From: Leptodactylus fallax
Lineage: Eukaryota; Chordata; Amphibia; Anura; Leptodactylidae
Length of the DNA stretch: 64,000 bases
Reading direction: 5' to 3'
Assembly: GCA_947044405.1 (NCBI GenBank)
Contig: CAMRHE010000324.1
Coordinates: forward strand, 62,001-126,000
The stretch's first letter is position 1; the number at the start of each line of letters is the position of its first letter. The notes beneath the pieces are model-generated. The model saw nothing but the letters and a program-made list of their open reading frames with translations. It had not been told where the DNA came from and made no database searches. Shown one piece after another: positions 32,351-44,739 of this stretch. The translations under genes and the position numbers were made by a program.

Positions 32351-34100
32351 GGCATATTTTCTGCTGTAAGCTAGCATTTATACAGTGCTTTCCATTATAC
32401 ATCAGTCTTTTATTGACATTTAAATCCTTCTCATCATGCAGATGGAGTCCAATAAATCTCAGTCAGTGTCCAAATTCAAACTTTAATTGTAATTTCATTG
32501 ACGATTAAATTTAAAATGTTGCTGATACCATTCCATTGCCTGTGGACCTCAGTCCAAGCAAACTTTTTTTGGCAATTTGAAATTTAATTAAAATTTAAAT
32601 TTGTTTTGCATCAAACTCTGACTTATACATTGCTGTTAAACTTCACTTCAGTCTTTGTCCAAGTGACAATTTATTTTATTTTTTTCAAATAGTGCAGACC
32701 CATCAGTGCCCTAGTTAAAAAAAAAGAAAGACAGTGGCAATGAATAGGGTAATGTAAGAATAAACACTATTGCCATGTCATCCACCAGTAAGTGATGTGG
32801 GTGACTGTAGCGCAAGCAGCAGCACTGTTGGCATGAACTGTAAGAACAATAGTAGCAGAATAAATCAACTGCCTAATAGGGGCCAAGTAGACACATAAAT
32901 AAAGACAAGAGCAGAGACATATAATAAGACATAAGATCTAATTTTATAGTACACACTTGAAAAAACAGACACCACTTTAAAACCAGTTAAAAACAAAGAA
33001 ATACAATCCAGAGTTGTTTATCTAGTTAGATAGAATGTACCCACAGTACCACTGCGCCCCTGTGCTATGAGATTGAGAGCTCTCACAAAGATAGAAAAAC
33101 ACAAAACACCATATGTCTCTAACATAGATTTCTGTGATGTAATGCAGTAAATTGCGTGGAATATAGCCCTTCATTCTCCCTAATGATCGTCTAGAATAAA
33201 TATCAGTATAAATGAGAAATGCCAGAAGACAATGGGAGATGGATGATGGTGAAAAGCATGGTAAAATATATTACAATGCGAGAGACAAGACTATTAAACG
33301 AGGAAAAAAAAAAATCAATGCATCTAAAGGCACAAAATAGGATTGTCTCACCATAGCCAGCACTCAGTGACCCCATGTGTATTGCAGCTTCATCAAGACT
33401 AATCAGGCCAGTAGTAGCTGGTTATTGTTGACCACTGGCTTCCATGGCAAATCCCATTGTGGACTAGAGGGATCACTCATTACCTTAGTTACAGCAGGAT
33501 GATGTTACTTCTGACAGTGACATGGTCACTTTGAGCCAGGGTTCAGCACATTCGTCTTTTTCTACCTTAACAGTTAATTTGTGGTCCCATAGAAGTCTTT
33601 CTATTCCTTCATCTTTTTCTTCACTTATTCCTAGTAGGGCACCTTTTTTTCTCCTAAGATAGAGCAACCCAATTGCTAAGAGGGATATTCAAGATTATGT
33701 TCATGTTGATGAGTTGTATAAGAAAAGCCAGCAATTGAATTGTGATGTGGAGGAATTTAAGGTGGAGTTTGAGGTGGAAGATATATTGGAATTCATAGGT
33801 GATAGCACTAATGGCACTTGTAGTTATAGTGGAGATGGTGGTACAGGCCCTGGTAGCTGTGATGGTAGTGGAACTCAAGGCATTGAGGTGACAATCATGA
33901 GATGGAGCAAGGAGTCTATGATATCACAGTCACTGGCTGCTGTCACTGCTGTGACAATTACTCCTACATAGTTGGACTTCTCCTGCCTTTTCCATCATGT
34001 TCCATACAGTACTGCTGAGGCTGCTGCCACTACTTCTACCCCTACACAGTCATATATCTCTTGCTGTGTTCTTCATTAATGTTGCATGTACTGCTGGGAA
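32351..34100. repeat. Unclassified repeat family Q, copy 4
   Basis: 32690-32900 matches 27095-27245, and 33480-33650 matches 30740-30910. The part 33714-33971 is open for 85 codons (VEEFKVEFEVEDILEFIGDS then a glycine/serine-rich tail). It could be a fossil piece of an element protein, but I recognise no domain and the reading frame is not kept in the other copies. Best treated as repeat. Confidence 0.45.
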
Positions 34101-34439
34101 CCCACCCAACCCTGCACAGGTTTCATATAAGAATAATAAAACTAAGGGATAATTTTTGGACCATTTTAAAAGCAGTTGCTTCTTCCTGTGTATGTACTCT
34201 CTAAACAGCAGCAGACTTCCTCTATAAAAGAATAATATTTGGGCTGTGGGGTTGTGGCTTGCTGGCATACTGAGAAAACAAGCAGAGAAAGAGCTCCTGC
34301 TCCAAGCCTTACAAATTGCTGAAAATTGAGAGGCTACCTGATATAATCCCCCAAGCCCCAATGTTTGTTCTAGAGGTGTTTAGACTTTGCAGGAAATGCC
34401 ATCAGTTCTGATATCTGCTCTGATTTCAAGGCATTATAG
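34101..34439. other. Non-coding stretch
   Basis: No recognisable element or gene. The minus-strand open frame 34050-34361 has no identifiable domain. Confidence 0.35.
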
Positions 34440-35970
34440 GTACATTTAAGATAATATTTTTCAATATATGAGGATTTAGCAGTTCCCAGAAAAAGAGTGG
34501 CCAGGTTTTTACATTGTTAAGAAGATCTAACTCAGATATTAGTTTTGTTCAGGAAACACATTCCCCCTATGGCTCCACAGCCCATATAAGTTTCTAGGCA
34601 TATTAGAACAGCCTTCTGCAACCACATCCCTTGCTCAGATCTGGAAGGCCATTACCTGTTTCTGAAAGGTGCAATAATTAATTCAGTATAGGTGCTTCTG
34701 AATTCAGCTCCTATACTGAATTAATTATTGCACTTGAAAAAGAGATACTTTTTTTTCCTGAAACACGTTGTGCTTTTAATGAATTAAGTGAGAACTACAG
34801 TTCAACTATACGTGACTATAAGCCCTGATTGTCCAAGTGTGCATGTTGTCCTGCCAATTCCTTGGTTCCTATCCAAGTCTACTGCATTCCTTGACATCGG
34901 TACTCATGACGTAGGACAAGTCCACCGCCACCTGAATTTTGGTTGTTTATACTAAACACTATTGGTTGTTGTGACTAATTCACAACACTATAAGGTGAGA
35001 GGCCATTCTTTTGGCCCTTTAACAAAATTTCTTCTCTGCATGATATTGTATCACACGATGTGCTGCTTGGCGTTTCTCTCTTTCTTTTTGTAAAAAATGG
35101 CAACAGACAGGGATGCCCCCTTTTTCCTGCCTTATTCATTTTTGTTAAGGAAACCCTGATTCAAAAAATAAGACAATCCCTAAGTATTCAAGGCATCACC
35201 GTTGGGAATTTCCACCATGTTGCGGTAACATTTGCTGATGACTTAGTAATTTTGTTAACTAATCTGTCCATAACTATCCCAAAAGTCCTCCACATTTTCG
35301 AACAATTTTGTTTATCCTTTTGTTTAAAAATTAACTCTGATAACTTTGAAATCCTTAATGTTTCTGTTCTGACCCCTAAAATTTTCCATTTCTCTGCCCC
35401 AAACATTCAATTAAAGTTCTCGGGATTAAAATATCTGCTGATCCTGACCAACTCTACTCCCTTAATTATATCCCACTCCTCGCTAATATTAAATCTCAAT
35501 TATGCAATAAGTATGTCCTTCCTAAGATACTTTACTTGATGAAAATTATATCTATGTTGCTTCAAACCACTTTCTTTAAGAAACTATACATCTTTTTTAT
35601 TTTCTTATTATAGCACGGAATTCGCCCAAGATTGTATTTTTTTATTAACACTAAGTAAGACTCAGGGAGGTTCCAGACTCCTACAATTATTGCACATTGG
35701 TTCGATTTATTTTTTACTCCCCCATCCCATTCATGTGGTTCTAGAAAAGACTTACTTCACCCTTCTCAACTTCTCTACCTAGTCTCCACATCTCAGACCT
35801 GGTAAAGCTACTGTCTTTACTATATCACTAGAGATACTATTTCTGTGTGGCAAGACTTTAGTTCATCTCTCCATCAACAGGAACAGCCTTCCCCCAAAGG
35901 CTTCATCCCCTTCCATGCATTGAGCTGCATCAGTGTTCTGCAAATGCAGTTTAATGTGTAACTTGAATGA
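34440..35970 (+). pseudogene. L1-type LINE ORF2 remnant (copy B)
   Basis: Near 34490 the plus strand reads KKSGQVFTLLRRSNSDISFV then QETHSPYG, the start of the apurinic-like endonuclease. Most of the endonuclease and fingers are missing, and a foreign segment with a hairpin lies at about 34640-34990. RT text resumes in 35060-35539: NRQGCPLFPALFIFVKETL, QGITVGNFHHVAVTFADDLV (catalytic YADD here FADD, 35231-35242) and LKINSDNFEILNV. The C-terminal part continues in broken frames (WFDLFFTPPSHSC near 35700, ISVWQDFSSSL near 35840) to about 35970. Dead copy with a large internal deletion. Confidence 0.8.
34669..34733. repeat. Perfect 24-bp inverted repeat (hairpin)
   Basis: Arms 34669-34692 and 34710-34733 are perfectly complementary. 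The 17-nt loop holds a further 10-bp palindrome, CTGAATTCAG. It lies in the segment that interrupts L1 copy B. Downstream, CCTGAAACACGTTGTG (34757) resembles a UTR motif of other retroelements. Confidence 0.9.
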
Positions 35971-36278
35971 ATGTGTGTTGAATGTGTTGTGTTTGCATCC
36001 CCCTCCCTCCCTCTAGTTATGCCTCAGATAATTTACCATTGATTGTTTAAAGTTGTATAGCAAGAAAGCAAAACCAGGGAAATAATAGCAAGAAAACAAA
36101 ACAGCAGTAGTATAGGTCCCAATGAGCCTACAGAAAAAATAGTCTGTAAATAAATCAAATTATTGATTCAGAAAGTCAACATGGTAGCATGAAGATAACC
36201 ATTTCCCTGATTTAGAATCATGTGATGAAGATGAGTCTCTCATGGCTGTAATAGTCCTTTCCAAAATGCAACAGTTAC
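35971..36278. other. Non-coding spacer
   Basis: Contains a CCCTCCCTCCCTC run near 36001 and A-rich direct duplications (AGCAAGAAA.C.AAACAG). No gene. Confidence 0.4.
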
Positions 36279-36478
36279 GCTAGGTTCACACTAGCATTAG
36301 AGTTTCCGTTCTTCTGGTCTACTTGGTGACCCGAAAAATGGAAAACCTATCTGCTTAAAATAGATTTTAATGGGCTCCGCCGGGTTTCCCTCCGGTTTAC
36401 ACCTGAAATCAGTGGAGAGAAAGCGTAATGAGGAATGGGATCCCCGAACGGTCACCCAACGCTAGTGTGACTGCCGCC
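36279..36478. mobile_element. Short MITE with GCTAGGTTCACACTAGC-type end
   Basis: The left end GCTAGGTTCACACTAGC and right text AACGCTAGTGTGACTGCC are inverted. About 200 bp, non-coding. Internal text GGTTTCCCTCCGG is typical of MITEs sharing this end. Confidence 0.65.
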
Positions 36479-36489
36479 TTATTTACATA

Positions 36490-39130
36490 GTTAAAAAATT
36501 TCGGATAGATAGGGAACATGAAAATGTTTCCAGTATTTGGATAGTAGTATTTTAGCAGCTATCAGAACATGAATAACAATGGTTCGATCGCAAACAGGAA
36601 AATCCATTTTCCTACATGTAAGATTTGTAAGCTATTTCTTCTGCAATAATAATTGGCGAACACTTCTGATAATAGCATCTTAACTTTAAGCCAATATTAT
36701 TTGATATATAAACAATCCCAAAATATATGTCTCCAACATTTAGCTGACACTTCTCCATTTGGTCAATCCACTCTTGGCTTTGTAAATACAGCCATCACCC
36801 ACGGCGGCATCTAAAGTGTGCAGGCACCATGGGTGGTGCCTTCTTTACTCAATCGTCACACTCCAGAACATCATTGGAGGGCAAAGATTGGTTGTCATGA
36901 CAGCCAGTAGTCTATAGAAGGCTCCCAGACTCGCCTTTAGTATGGCTCTATTACACGCTGCCAGAGGCAGTGTATAATAGAAGTCATGGGATTTTACTAT
37001 TCACTTCAATACATTAGTATTGCATTGAATAGTTTGAGCGATCAGACCCCCTAGAGTTCAAGGTCCTTATGGGGTCTGGAATAAAAGTAAAAGAAAAATA
37101 AGTTTTTTAAGGTAATAAAAAAAAAACACAAAAAAATGTAAAAGTTTAAATCACCACCCTTTCCCTAGATCACATATAAAAATAAACACAAGTAAAAATA
37201 AACACTTTAGGTGTCCCCGTGCTCACAAATGCCCGAACTATTAAAATATTAAAACATTTTATCCCATACGGTGAACGACATAGTGGGAAAAAAAATCAAA
37301 ATGGCCAAATAGCTGTTTTTTCAACTTTTTGCCTTCTATGAAAAATAGAATAAAAAGTGATCAAACTATCAGACTTTCCCCAAAATGGTGTCAGTAAAAA
37401 TGCCATCTTGTCCCGCATAAAAATACGCTTTACCCAGCTCCATACACATAAATATAAAAAGTTACAGGTGCCACAATATGGCAACACAATTTTTTTTTTC
37501 TGTTTTGTAAAGTTTTTAATTTTGTAACAGGTATCAAAACATTGCAAATAATATATAAATTTGGTATCACCATGATCGTACTGATCTGCAGAATACAGGT
37601 AAACATTTTTACCACATAGTGAATACTCTAAAAATTAAACCCATAAGAAATTGTCAAAAATGCATTTTTTTTTCCAATTCCATCTCATTCTGAATTTTTT
37701 TTCCAGTTTCCTAATACATTGTACAAGGTATTAAATGGTACCCTTACAAAGTACAACTTGTTTCACAAACAATAAGCCATCATGTGACTCTGTGAACTGA
37801 AAAATTTAAAACATTATGGCTCTTGGAATGGAGGGAGGGAAAAATGGAAATGCAAAAATGAAAACTGGCTGTGGCATAAAGGGGTTAGAAATTCTGGATG
37901 CCCATTTTCAAAGGTTAGGGGTTTGGGGTTCATTATAGAGGGAGGCATAAAATCAGATATGGCATTAGATTTATCTTGAAGGTTAAACATAGGTTTCTTG
38001 TTCTTATCATAAAGAAAGGGGATCCTAGATTTGTATGCCTGATGTTTTAATTGGGATGTCAGCAGATCTGCTTTGTTAATAAATTTATAGAATCTAGCCT
38101 TACAGATGCAGAAGGCTGTATCAAACTTGTAAAGTTGATGCAGTTGGTGTTGTTGACTAAGAAGTTTGGACCATTGTGGGTGCACATGTTTTCTATTTAA
38201 GATATAAAGATAGAGGAATTCTTGAGTTAAGAGATGGTGCTTGATATGCCTCTCTTTCTTACATTTGCCTACTATTCCAATATAGTGACCTCTAATAAAA
38301 TAGACACACTATAGGATTGAGGGAGAAATATTGGAGGAAAAAAAAGCATCAAGCACTTTTCTGTGTAGAGACTGATATTTAGGAAAGTGTAAAATAAACT
38401 GGTTGATTCCCCATAGTGTAGAAGGAGGTTTGTCAAATTGTTTGGATATATTTATTCTAACTGATGCATAGCCCGACCAATCGCACCAGCCTTAGAAGAG
38501 ATAATCTTATCAAACAATAAACTATCAGTAAGGATCATATCCAGTCTAGAATAAGAGTTGTGAGAAGATTGTATGAGGGTGTGAGAAAAAGGTAAAGTTG
38601 CTTTCAGTGAAGTGTTGATAGTACCACACATCTATTAAACCCTCCTTAGAGATAGAAAGAAAGAAATAGGTCAGAGGAGGTATTTGGTGTCCCAGTAGTT
38701 GTAGAGCCTAAGGATGGCCATATGGTTTTATTAAAATTTCCAAGTAATATGACAAAGCCTTGTTGATAATGATTTAGTAAATGTAAAATCTTATTCATTA
38801 TTAAATTATGAAATATCTGGTGTGGTCATTAGGCACATATATATTCACTATTTTATTCAAAAAATTGTTTAGATGACATATCAGGATAATGTAATCCCCC
38901 TCTTCATCGATGTGAAGTTGGTCTTGTTGGAAAGCCACATTTTTGCAAATGGCTAGTGCAACTCATAGTTTTTTCCCTCAGGTAGGGAATTGAAAGATGT
39001 GTGTATTGTTTACACTTAAGCCTATGAATGGAGAATGAATTAAGGTGTGTTTCTTATAAGCATAGCACACAGTTTATGTAAATTCAAGACTTTTACTAAA
39101 TACATTGCTTTAGCAATGCTACTTAATTGG
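36490..39130 (-). pseudogene. L1-type LINE ORF2 remnant (copy C), interrupted
   Basis: On the minus strand the endonuclease is readable in broken frames: CKNVAFQQDQLHIDEEGDYI near 38950, then VNIYVPND, and NFNKTIWPSLG near 38745. The linker follows in 37814-38185 (LYKFDTAFCICKARFYKFIN and IPFLYDKNKKPMFNLQ). A 1.1-kb element (36781-37886) then interrupts. Below it, AKCWRHIFWDCLYIKY near 36750 looks like the C-terminal cysteine motif, which would mean the RT core was deleted. The link across the insertion is inferred. No catalytic RT motif remains. Confidence 0.7.
36781..37886. repeat. Interspersed DNA element of the CCTTAAGG/TTAA type
   Basis: The blocks CATACGGTGAACGACATAGTG, CCCCAAAATGG and AAAATTTAAAACATTATGGC followed by AAGGGGTTAG near the right limit mark a repeat found in many frog genomes. 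It also shares blocks with 15360-16000 and 40690-40920 and relates to 52378-53222. Non-coding. Ends and target duplication were not resolved. Confidence 0.6.
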
Positions 39131-39278
39131 CCAACTATGTGATATTATTCCTCCCATTGTTTAAACATCATTTCCTTAGTCTCCAGCCTGTATCTGATAA
39201 CAGGTCGCATGACATGACTCACTGCTTTCTGGGGTGGGGGGGATGAGTTCTCCAGATTTTGTTTGCTTTTAGAGCTGT
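39131..39278. other. Spacer between L1 copy C and Tc1 copy F
   Basis: No recognisable feature beyond a G-rich run near 39232. Confidence 0.4.
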
Positions 39279-39280
39279 TA

Positions 39281-39913
39281 TAGTGGGGGAAAAAAAAGTA
39301 TTTAGTCAACCACCAATTGTGCAAGTTCTCCCACTTAAAAAGATTAGAGACCCTGTAATTGACATCATAGGTAGACCTCAACTATGAGAGACAAAATGAG
39401 AAAACAAATCCAGAAAATCACATTGTCTGATTTTTAAAGAATTTATTTGCAAATTCATAAGAAGCATTTCAAGGTCCTGGAGTGGCCTAGCCAGTCTCCA
39501 GATCTCAACCCCATAGAAAACCTTTGCAGGGATTTGAAAGTCCATGATGCCCAGCGACAGCCCCAAAACATCACTGCTCTAGAGGAGATCTGCATGAAGG
39601 AATGGGTCAACATACCAGTAACAGTGTGTGCCAACCTTGTGAAGACTTACAGAAAACGTTTGACCTCTGTCATTGCCAACTAAGGATATATAACAAAGTA
39701 TTGAGATTAACTTTTGTTATTGACCAAATATTTATTTTCCACCATAATTTGCAAATTCTTTAAAAATCAGACAATGTGATTTTCTGGATTTGTTTTCTCA
39801 TTTTGTCTCTCATAGTTGAGGTCTACCTATGATGTCAATTACAGGCCTCTCTCATTTTTTAAGTGGGACAACTTGCACAATTGGTGGCTGACTAAATACT
39901 TTTTCCCCCACTG
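39281..39913 (+). mobile_element. Tc1-like deletion derivative (copy F)
   Basis: TA at 39279-39280 and 39914-39915 flank a 633-bp element whose ends are TAGTGGGGGAAAAAAAAG (first base changed from C) and CTTTTTCCCCCACTG. Both ~190-bp inverted-repeat arms are kept. Between them only the transposase C-terminus remains (39447-39683: [53 protein letters not shown]), including the catalytic Glu. It is the same family as copy C. A classic internal-deletion, potentially cross-mobilised derivative. Confidence 0.93.
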
Positions 39914-39977
39914 TATATACACTTAGGTAAGGAAAATTAGGTCAGCTAATTGCAGTTTGCTGATAAAGGAATGGACA

Positions 39978-39982
<5 letters not shown>

Positions 39983-40021
<39 letters not shown>
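39983..40021. repeat. (TA)n microsatellite
   Basis: About nineteen TA units. Confidence 0.97.
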
Positions 40022-40027
<6 letters not shown>

Positions 40028-40090
40028 TCACAGATAAGATTAAGTTTACAACAAGAATGTTGTCTGGGAGCATTCTCCAAACCTGTGTAA

Positions 40091-41330
40091 TGTAATATAC
40101 ATTTACTGTACATATTATTTGATCTGCGTTTATATTATATTTTAGTAATAATAAATGATCTCTCATGGTAAAGACAATATCTATATCTACTGAGGTACTT
40201 CATAGTGTCATGTCCATTAAACAGTCAAAGCCCACCCACCAGTTTGCTGAAGAATACGGGAAGTGAGAAGAAGAGACATCAGGCAAACTGCTGAGAAAGG
40301 GAGGTAGGAAAAACCCTTTAACTTCTTGGCCTCCACCCAGACCATGAAGCAATTAAAGAGACTATTTAATTCTTAACATTAAAGGGAGAAATGGTGAGCA
40401 CCATAACAGGAAATAGGCTGCATGGTGGGAAATGGGGAAGAGAAGACAAGAATGTATAGATATGAAAGGATGTAATATGTAATATACATTTACTGTGCAT
40501 ATTATTTGATCTGTATTATATACATTTATATAATGTAGAGCGGAGACCCGGAGCTAATGCCCGCGATCAGAGTTTCAATAGTAATGTAGTAATGATGACC
40601 AGCCTCATTAGTAATGTAGATAATACATTGTATTGCAGTCTATGGGACGATTGCAGGTTCAAGGTCCCCTAGGGGGATTAATAGTAAAAAAAAACAAAAA
40701 CAACAAAACAATAAAAGTTCAAGCACCCCCCCCACTTTCACTAGAATACATATAAAACTAAAAAAAATACTGTGAAACACATACACAGTAGGTATCCCTG
40801 TGTCCAAAAACACCTGGTCTACAAACTTTTGTAGTGGCAAAAAAAAATCTAAAGTGCAGAACTGCCATTTTTTCACTTTTTCACTGTTTCACCTCTGATA
40901 AAAATTGAAATAATAAGTGATCAAATGTGTGACTGTTGTTCATGGAAAAAATTAAGACATACCCCGAAAATAAGCCCTATCTCTTTTTTCAGAAAAATTT
41001 TTTTTTATAAGACCTTGTCTTTATTTTTGGAGAAACATGGTAGATTTCTAGTAATCATAATAAATAATTTCTCATAGTAAAGGCAATGTCTATATCTACT
41101 GAGGTACTTCATAATGTACTGTCCATTACATAGTCAAAACCCAGCAACAAGCTTGCTGAAGAATACAGTAAGTGAGAAGAAGAGACAGCAGGCAAACTGC
41201 TGAGAGAGTGAGATTGGAAACCCCTTTAAACTCTTGGCCTCCACCCAGACCATGGAGTGTTTAAAGGAAGAAATGGTGAGAACCATAATGGAAAATAAGC
41301 TGCATAGTAGGGAATGAAATTAAATAATAT
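40091..41330. repeat. 388-bp tandem duplication, second copy interrupted
   Basis: Text starting TGTAATATACATTTACTGT at 40091 recurs at 40479, an offset of 388 bp. The copies keep matching through CTACTGAGGTACTTCATA, AGTGAGAAGAAGAGACA and TTGGCCTCCACCCAGACCAT. In the second copy, 40540-41043 is an insertion, so its latter half lies at 41044-41330. Non-coding. Confidence 0.88.
40540..41043. mobile_element. Non-autonomous element inserted in the tandem duplication
   Basis: It begins near TGTAGAGCGGAGACCCGGAG and ends with CTTATTTTTGGAGAAACATG plus GTA. The right end matches the ends known to read ACC.TGTTTCTCC.AAAATAAG, and GACATACCCCGAAAATAAGC lies just inside. The left end lacks the matching terminus, so the element may be 5'-truncated or rearranged. 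Internal text is shared with 15330-15800. Confidence 0.65.
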
Positions 41331-43060
41331 TATTGGGTTGGGACCTAAAAAACAGTAAAAACATTTTGTGAAACACAACAAAAATTAAAATATCAAATAA
41401 AATTGATCTTCAGAGATGCTACAACTCATAATAGACCATGTCTAGGACCTAGTATGCCAATACAACACTAAACACAACATCTGGTATATTATACCCACAA
41501 ATGATGTCCCAATTCAGGATCTGCGTGAAGGAATAGTATTCCATTTTATGTTTAGGACCTGTTGTTTCTTTAGAGTAGTATTTAGAGTAGTACGACCAGT
41601 AGATGCAGGGGAGGAGGGAGATGAAAGAATTACAGTAATATTCCACTGATTAAGTAGACACTGAGCTTTAAATGGCGAGTCTGCCACATACATTCCAGGT
41701 AATCACCAATTTGACTGTAAATCCCTATTTGTAAAGTATTTGGTGGTCTTGTAAAAGCAGGAAAATTGCCGTAATAATGCAGCGGATGTCAGGTATGTAA
41801 ATATTGTGACTGATCATTTGTGCTGGGCTGCTCTATATTGACCTTTGGCTTGTTACCGAAAATCTGCTTTTCTTCTGATTTTGGCTCTGATGTTACCTCT
41901 CAGACTGATTTTTGGCTTAAACATGTTCACTCTCCTGATTCATCCTCCATGGTTTTGATCTGCAAGTTTTTCATCGGTTTTTATTATACTAGTTTCTGTG
42001 GTTATAACTTGATTTAGCACAAATCTGTCTAGCTTCACAGCTGGCGCTTGTGAAGGTGTTTGGGTGCTGGGATCTATCTCTCAGTGCTGTATGAGATTTA
42101 AACAGCTAGTTCTACTGCTCTTTGTTGTCAGCCAGCTCCTGAAATTTCTGATATTTGCTTCAGACACAATATCATAATATTTTAAAGTGTTTGGTGAGGT
42201 GGTGAGATGACCTAAGGAAGCTGCTGATAAGGAGGTTTGCTTTCCAGCTGGTGTCCTTTTCAGGTCAGGCTCCAGGCCTTCTGGGAAAAACTCAGTAAGT
42301 TTTGCTGCTGCCAGCTTCTTCTTAACTCTACCTATGATGAACTCAGATAGAAAGGGTTCTGGGAACAGTAGAAAAGGGTGAGTTATGGGTGAATTATGAA
42401 ATATGTTATGCTGTCAGTATAAGCCGATGTTTGTCCTGGTAGCAGTGGAGCAGAAAGAAACCCGTCCTACTCCATGCACTTGTGCTTGTGGCCCCCTTTC
42501 TCCAGCACCTTAAACTAGGCAATGACAACTGTAAACTATCATTGGTTGGTTTAAATAATGCGGTCCTAAGATACTCCAGTTCATTGGCCTATTAACAGCC
42601 ATCATTGCCTAGTTTAATGGGGGATCAGATTACTCAGCATTGCACCCACAATCATGAGAACAACTGCTACATCTGTATGCCAAAAGGACAGACTTCTGGC
42701 AAATGTTTGCTCCTTAGAATTGTATACTTCCCTGTGGATTTTGACTGAAAAGCTTATCATTTTAGATCCAGTTGCATGTGCCAACTTTATGGAACAACAT
42801 GATGTGAATTTTACATAATAAAACATACTGTCTCATGATATTATTAAAATATAATAGTATTTTTCGTAAGATTATGAGTAAAATTAATGGTATCATAAAT
42901 TATTATTGTCCCCAGCTGACACAGTGACAAGTTCCTCTGTGATATCCCTATAATACCACATTTGTATGTAAAACCAAATGAACAGTAAGAGATTTTCACC
43001 TTTACAAGGGTTATACTTATTCTAATGCAGCAATTGGAAAGTGCCAATTAAATCTTCACC
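41331..43060. other. Non-coding stretch, largely unclassified
   Basis: I see no transposon termini except a small inverted pair at 42514-42535 / 42601-42617 (ACTAGGCAATGA ... CATTGCCTAGTTT), which may bound a ~100-bp MITE. Open frames are short and featureless. Confidence 0.4.
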
Positions 43061-43940
43061 ATCCACATGCTTTGCGCAGTAGTGTATAAAATGTAAAAAA
43101 GATATGGACAAATAAATATCACAATTCAAAGTTTCATATACATTAAAGTCTTTCATATCAATTCTATAAGGCAGATCAAATAATTGAAATGCCCTTCACT
43201 GCAGATTATCAAGTTCTAAGAGAAGCAGAAAACTGTTCTAGAATGACAGGTAATGTGATAATAGGAAGCTCTTAAAAGTCATTTCAGTAATGATGTGATA
43301 CATTTTTTTTTTTTCACACTTCAACTCACAATGGCAAATTAAAATATTGCAATTCAATCATTTCCATTTCCCCTCTGCAACAAGCTAGAACAATTTTCTT
43401 TGCTTGGAGATGCAGCCATTATTCTGTCAAAGAAATTTAGGTTTAGTTCTTCGTATTAGATGTGCTTTGAAATACTGAGCTAATGAAAAAAGCCCATGAA
43501 TGAACACACATTTCCTCCAAGATGAAGAGAACCTTGGTTTTCATTGTTCATGGTTACTTTAAGATATTACTGTTAATGGTGCTACCCCCATGGGAAAAGA
43601 ATAATCCTGTAAAAAAGACAGGTACCTAAGAACCATCATATACTATACAGTTGTGTATTTCAAATGATTAACCTTCTTAGTAGTTCTGCAAAAAGCCCCC
43701 ATTGAGACCAAAATACTGAGTTAAAGCCATTATCAGTCAAAAGAAATATTACAGTTCTGTAACCCAAAACAGAAAATGGATTTCATGGAGCTTCAGACAT
43801 GTACTGTATGCTTATAGATAATTATACTCGGAAATATAACAGGCATAAAGAATAGAAATACATGTATTTAAATATGTCATCAGTTGATTCTAGCACCAAG
43901 TGCTGACAATGTATAGTCTTTATAAAACAGTACAGTATTT
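43061..43940. other. AT-rich non-coding stretch without repeat signature
   Basis: No gene or transposon end. Together with 22871-23870, this is one of the longer stretches that could be unique host sequence. Confidence 0.35.
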
Positions 43941-44310
43941 ACATTTAGGGATGGGCAATTTTTTTCATCTACAGTAATGAGTAATCGTGAGGCTCGGCCC
44001 TCCGGTTTATTTTGTACTGAACTTGTCTTAATAGAACTGGAAGTGCTATTATTATACTCCGGGGTCTCATCAGACCCCATGGTATAATAAATGGAGGCCC
44101 AGGGTAGGTGAGGAAAAATAACAAACACTTATACTCACCTTGCCTATTGACTCCTGGACATCTTTGTGACATCCTGTGGTTCATGGCACCCTGTTCAGGC
44201 CTCTACCTGACTCACACACCCCTGAGTCATGATGCTATGACTCTCGGAGCACCCCATGTGACCACTAAGGCCCAATCATAGGTCTCAGCGATGACCCTGG
44301 GGAGTTTTAC
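43941..44310. repeat. Relative of the hAT-type hairpin elements
   Basis: TATTATACTCCGGGGTCTC..CAGACCCCATGGTATAATA near 44048-44090 is the same hairpin module as in 47048-47820 and 54506-55305. GAGGCCCAGGGTAGGTGAGG follows. The outer ends of this copy were not located. Confidence 0.6.
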
Positions 44311-44735
44311 ATAAACTGGAGGATGAAAGAGGCCTGAATAGTATTAAGAATAAAACAAGACCTATGTCCATACATTTTTGTGAATTATCCTGCAATTTTG
44401 ATCTAGAGGAAGAAAACCCCCATGAGGCGACATAGAAGTCAATTTTACTAATCTTGGGGAAACATTCCTCTCCCACTACAAATATGATGATTAAATAAAA
44501 GCTAATGCTAGAATGTAACCTTTAAAAATCACCATGGAGCCCTAAATAAAAAAAAATCAAGGACAAGTTAGTCGGAATGCTGTACAATAAGAGTTGTCAA
44601 TCCCTACATAAAATTTATTTTAATGGGACTTGCAGCTGTAATACAGAGAGTAGATTACCTCACTATTATAGCTGTGTGAACCAGAAAAAATGCTAACAAA
44701 ATAGTACAGCATACTACACTATTTTGTGCAGTAGA
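44311..44735. other. Non-coding spacer
   Basis: No recognisable feature. The minus-strand frame 44285-44476 has no identifiable domain. Confidence 0.35.
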
Positions 44736-44739
44736 ACAC

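Noticed and set aside
33714..33971. 85-codon acidic/glycine-rich open frame
   Set aside because: It could be a fossil element protein, but no motif is recognisable and related copies are closed. Kept as repeat.
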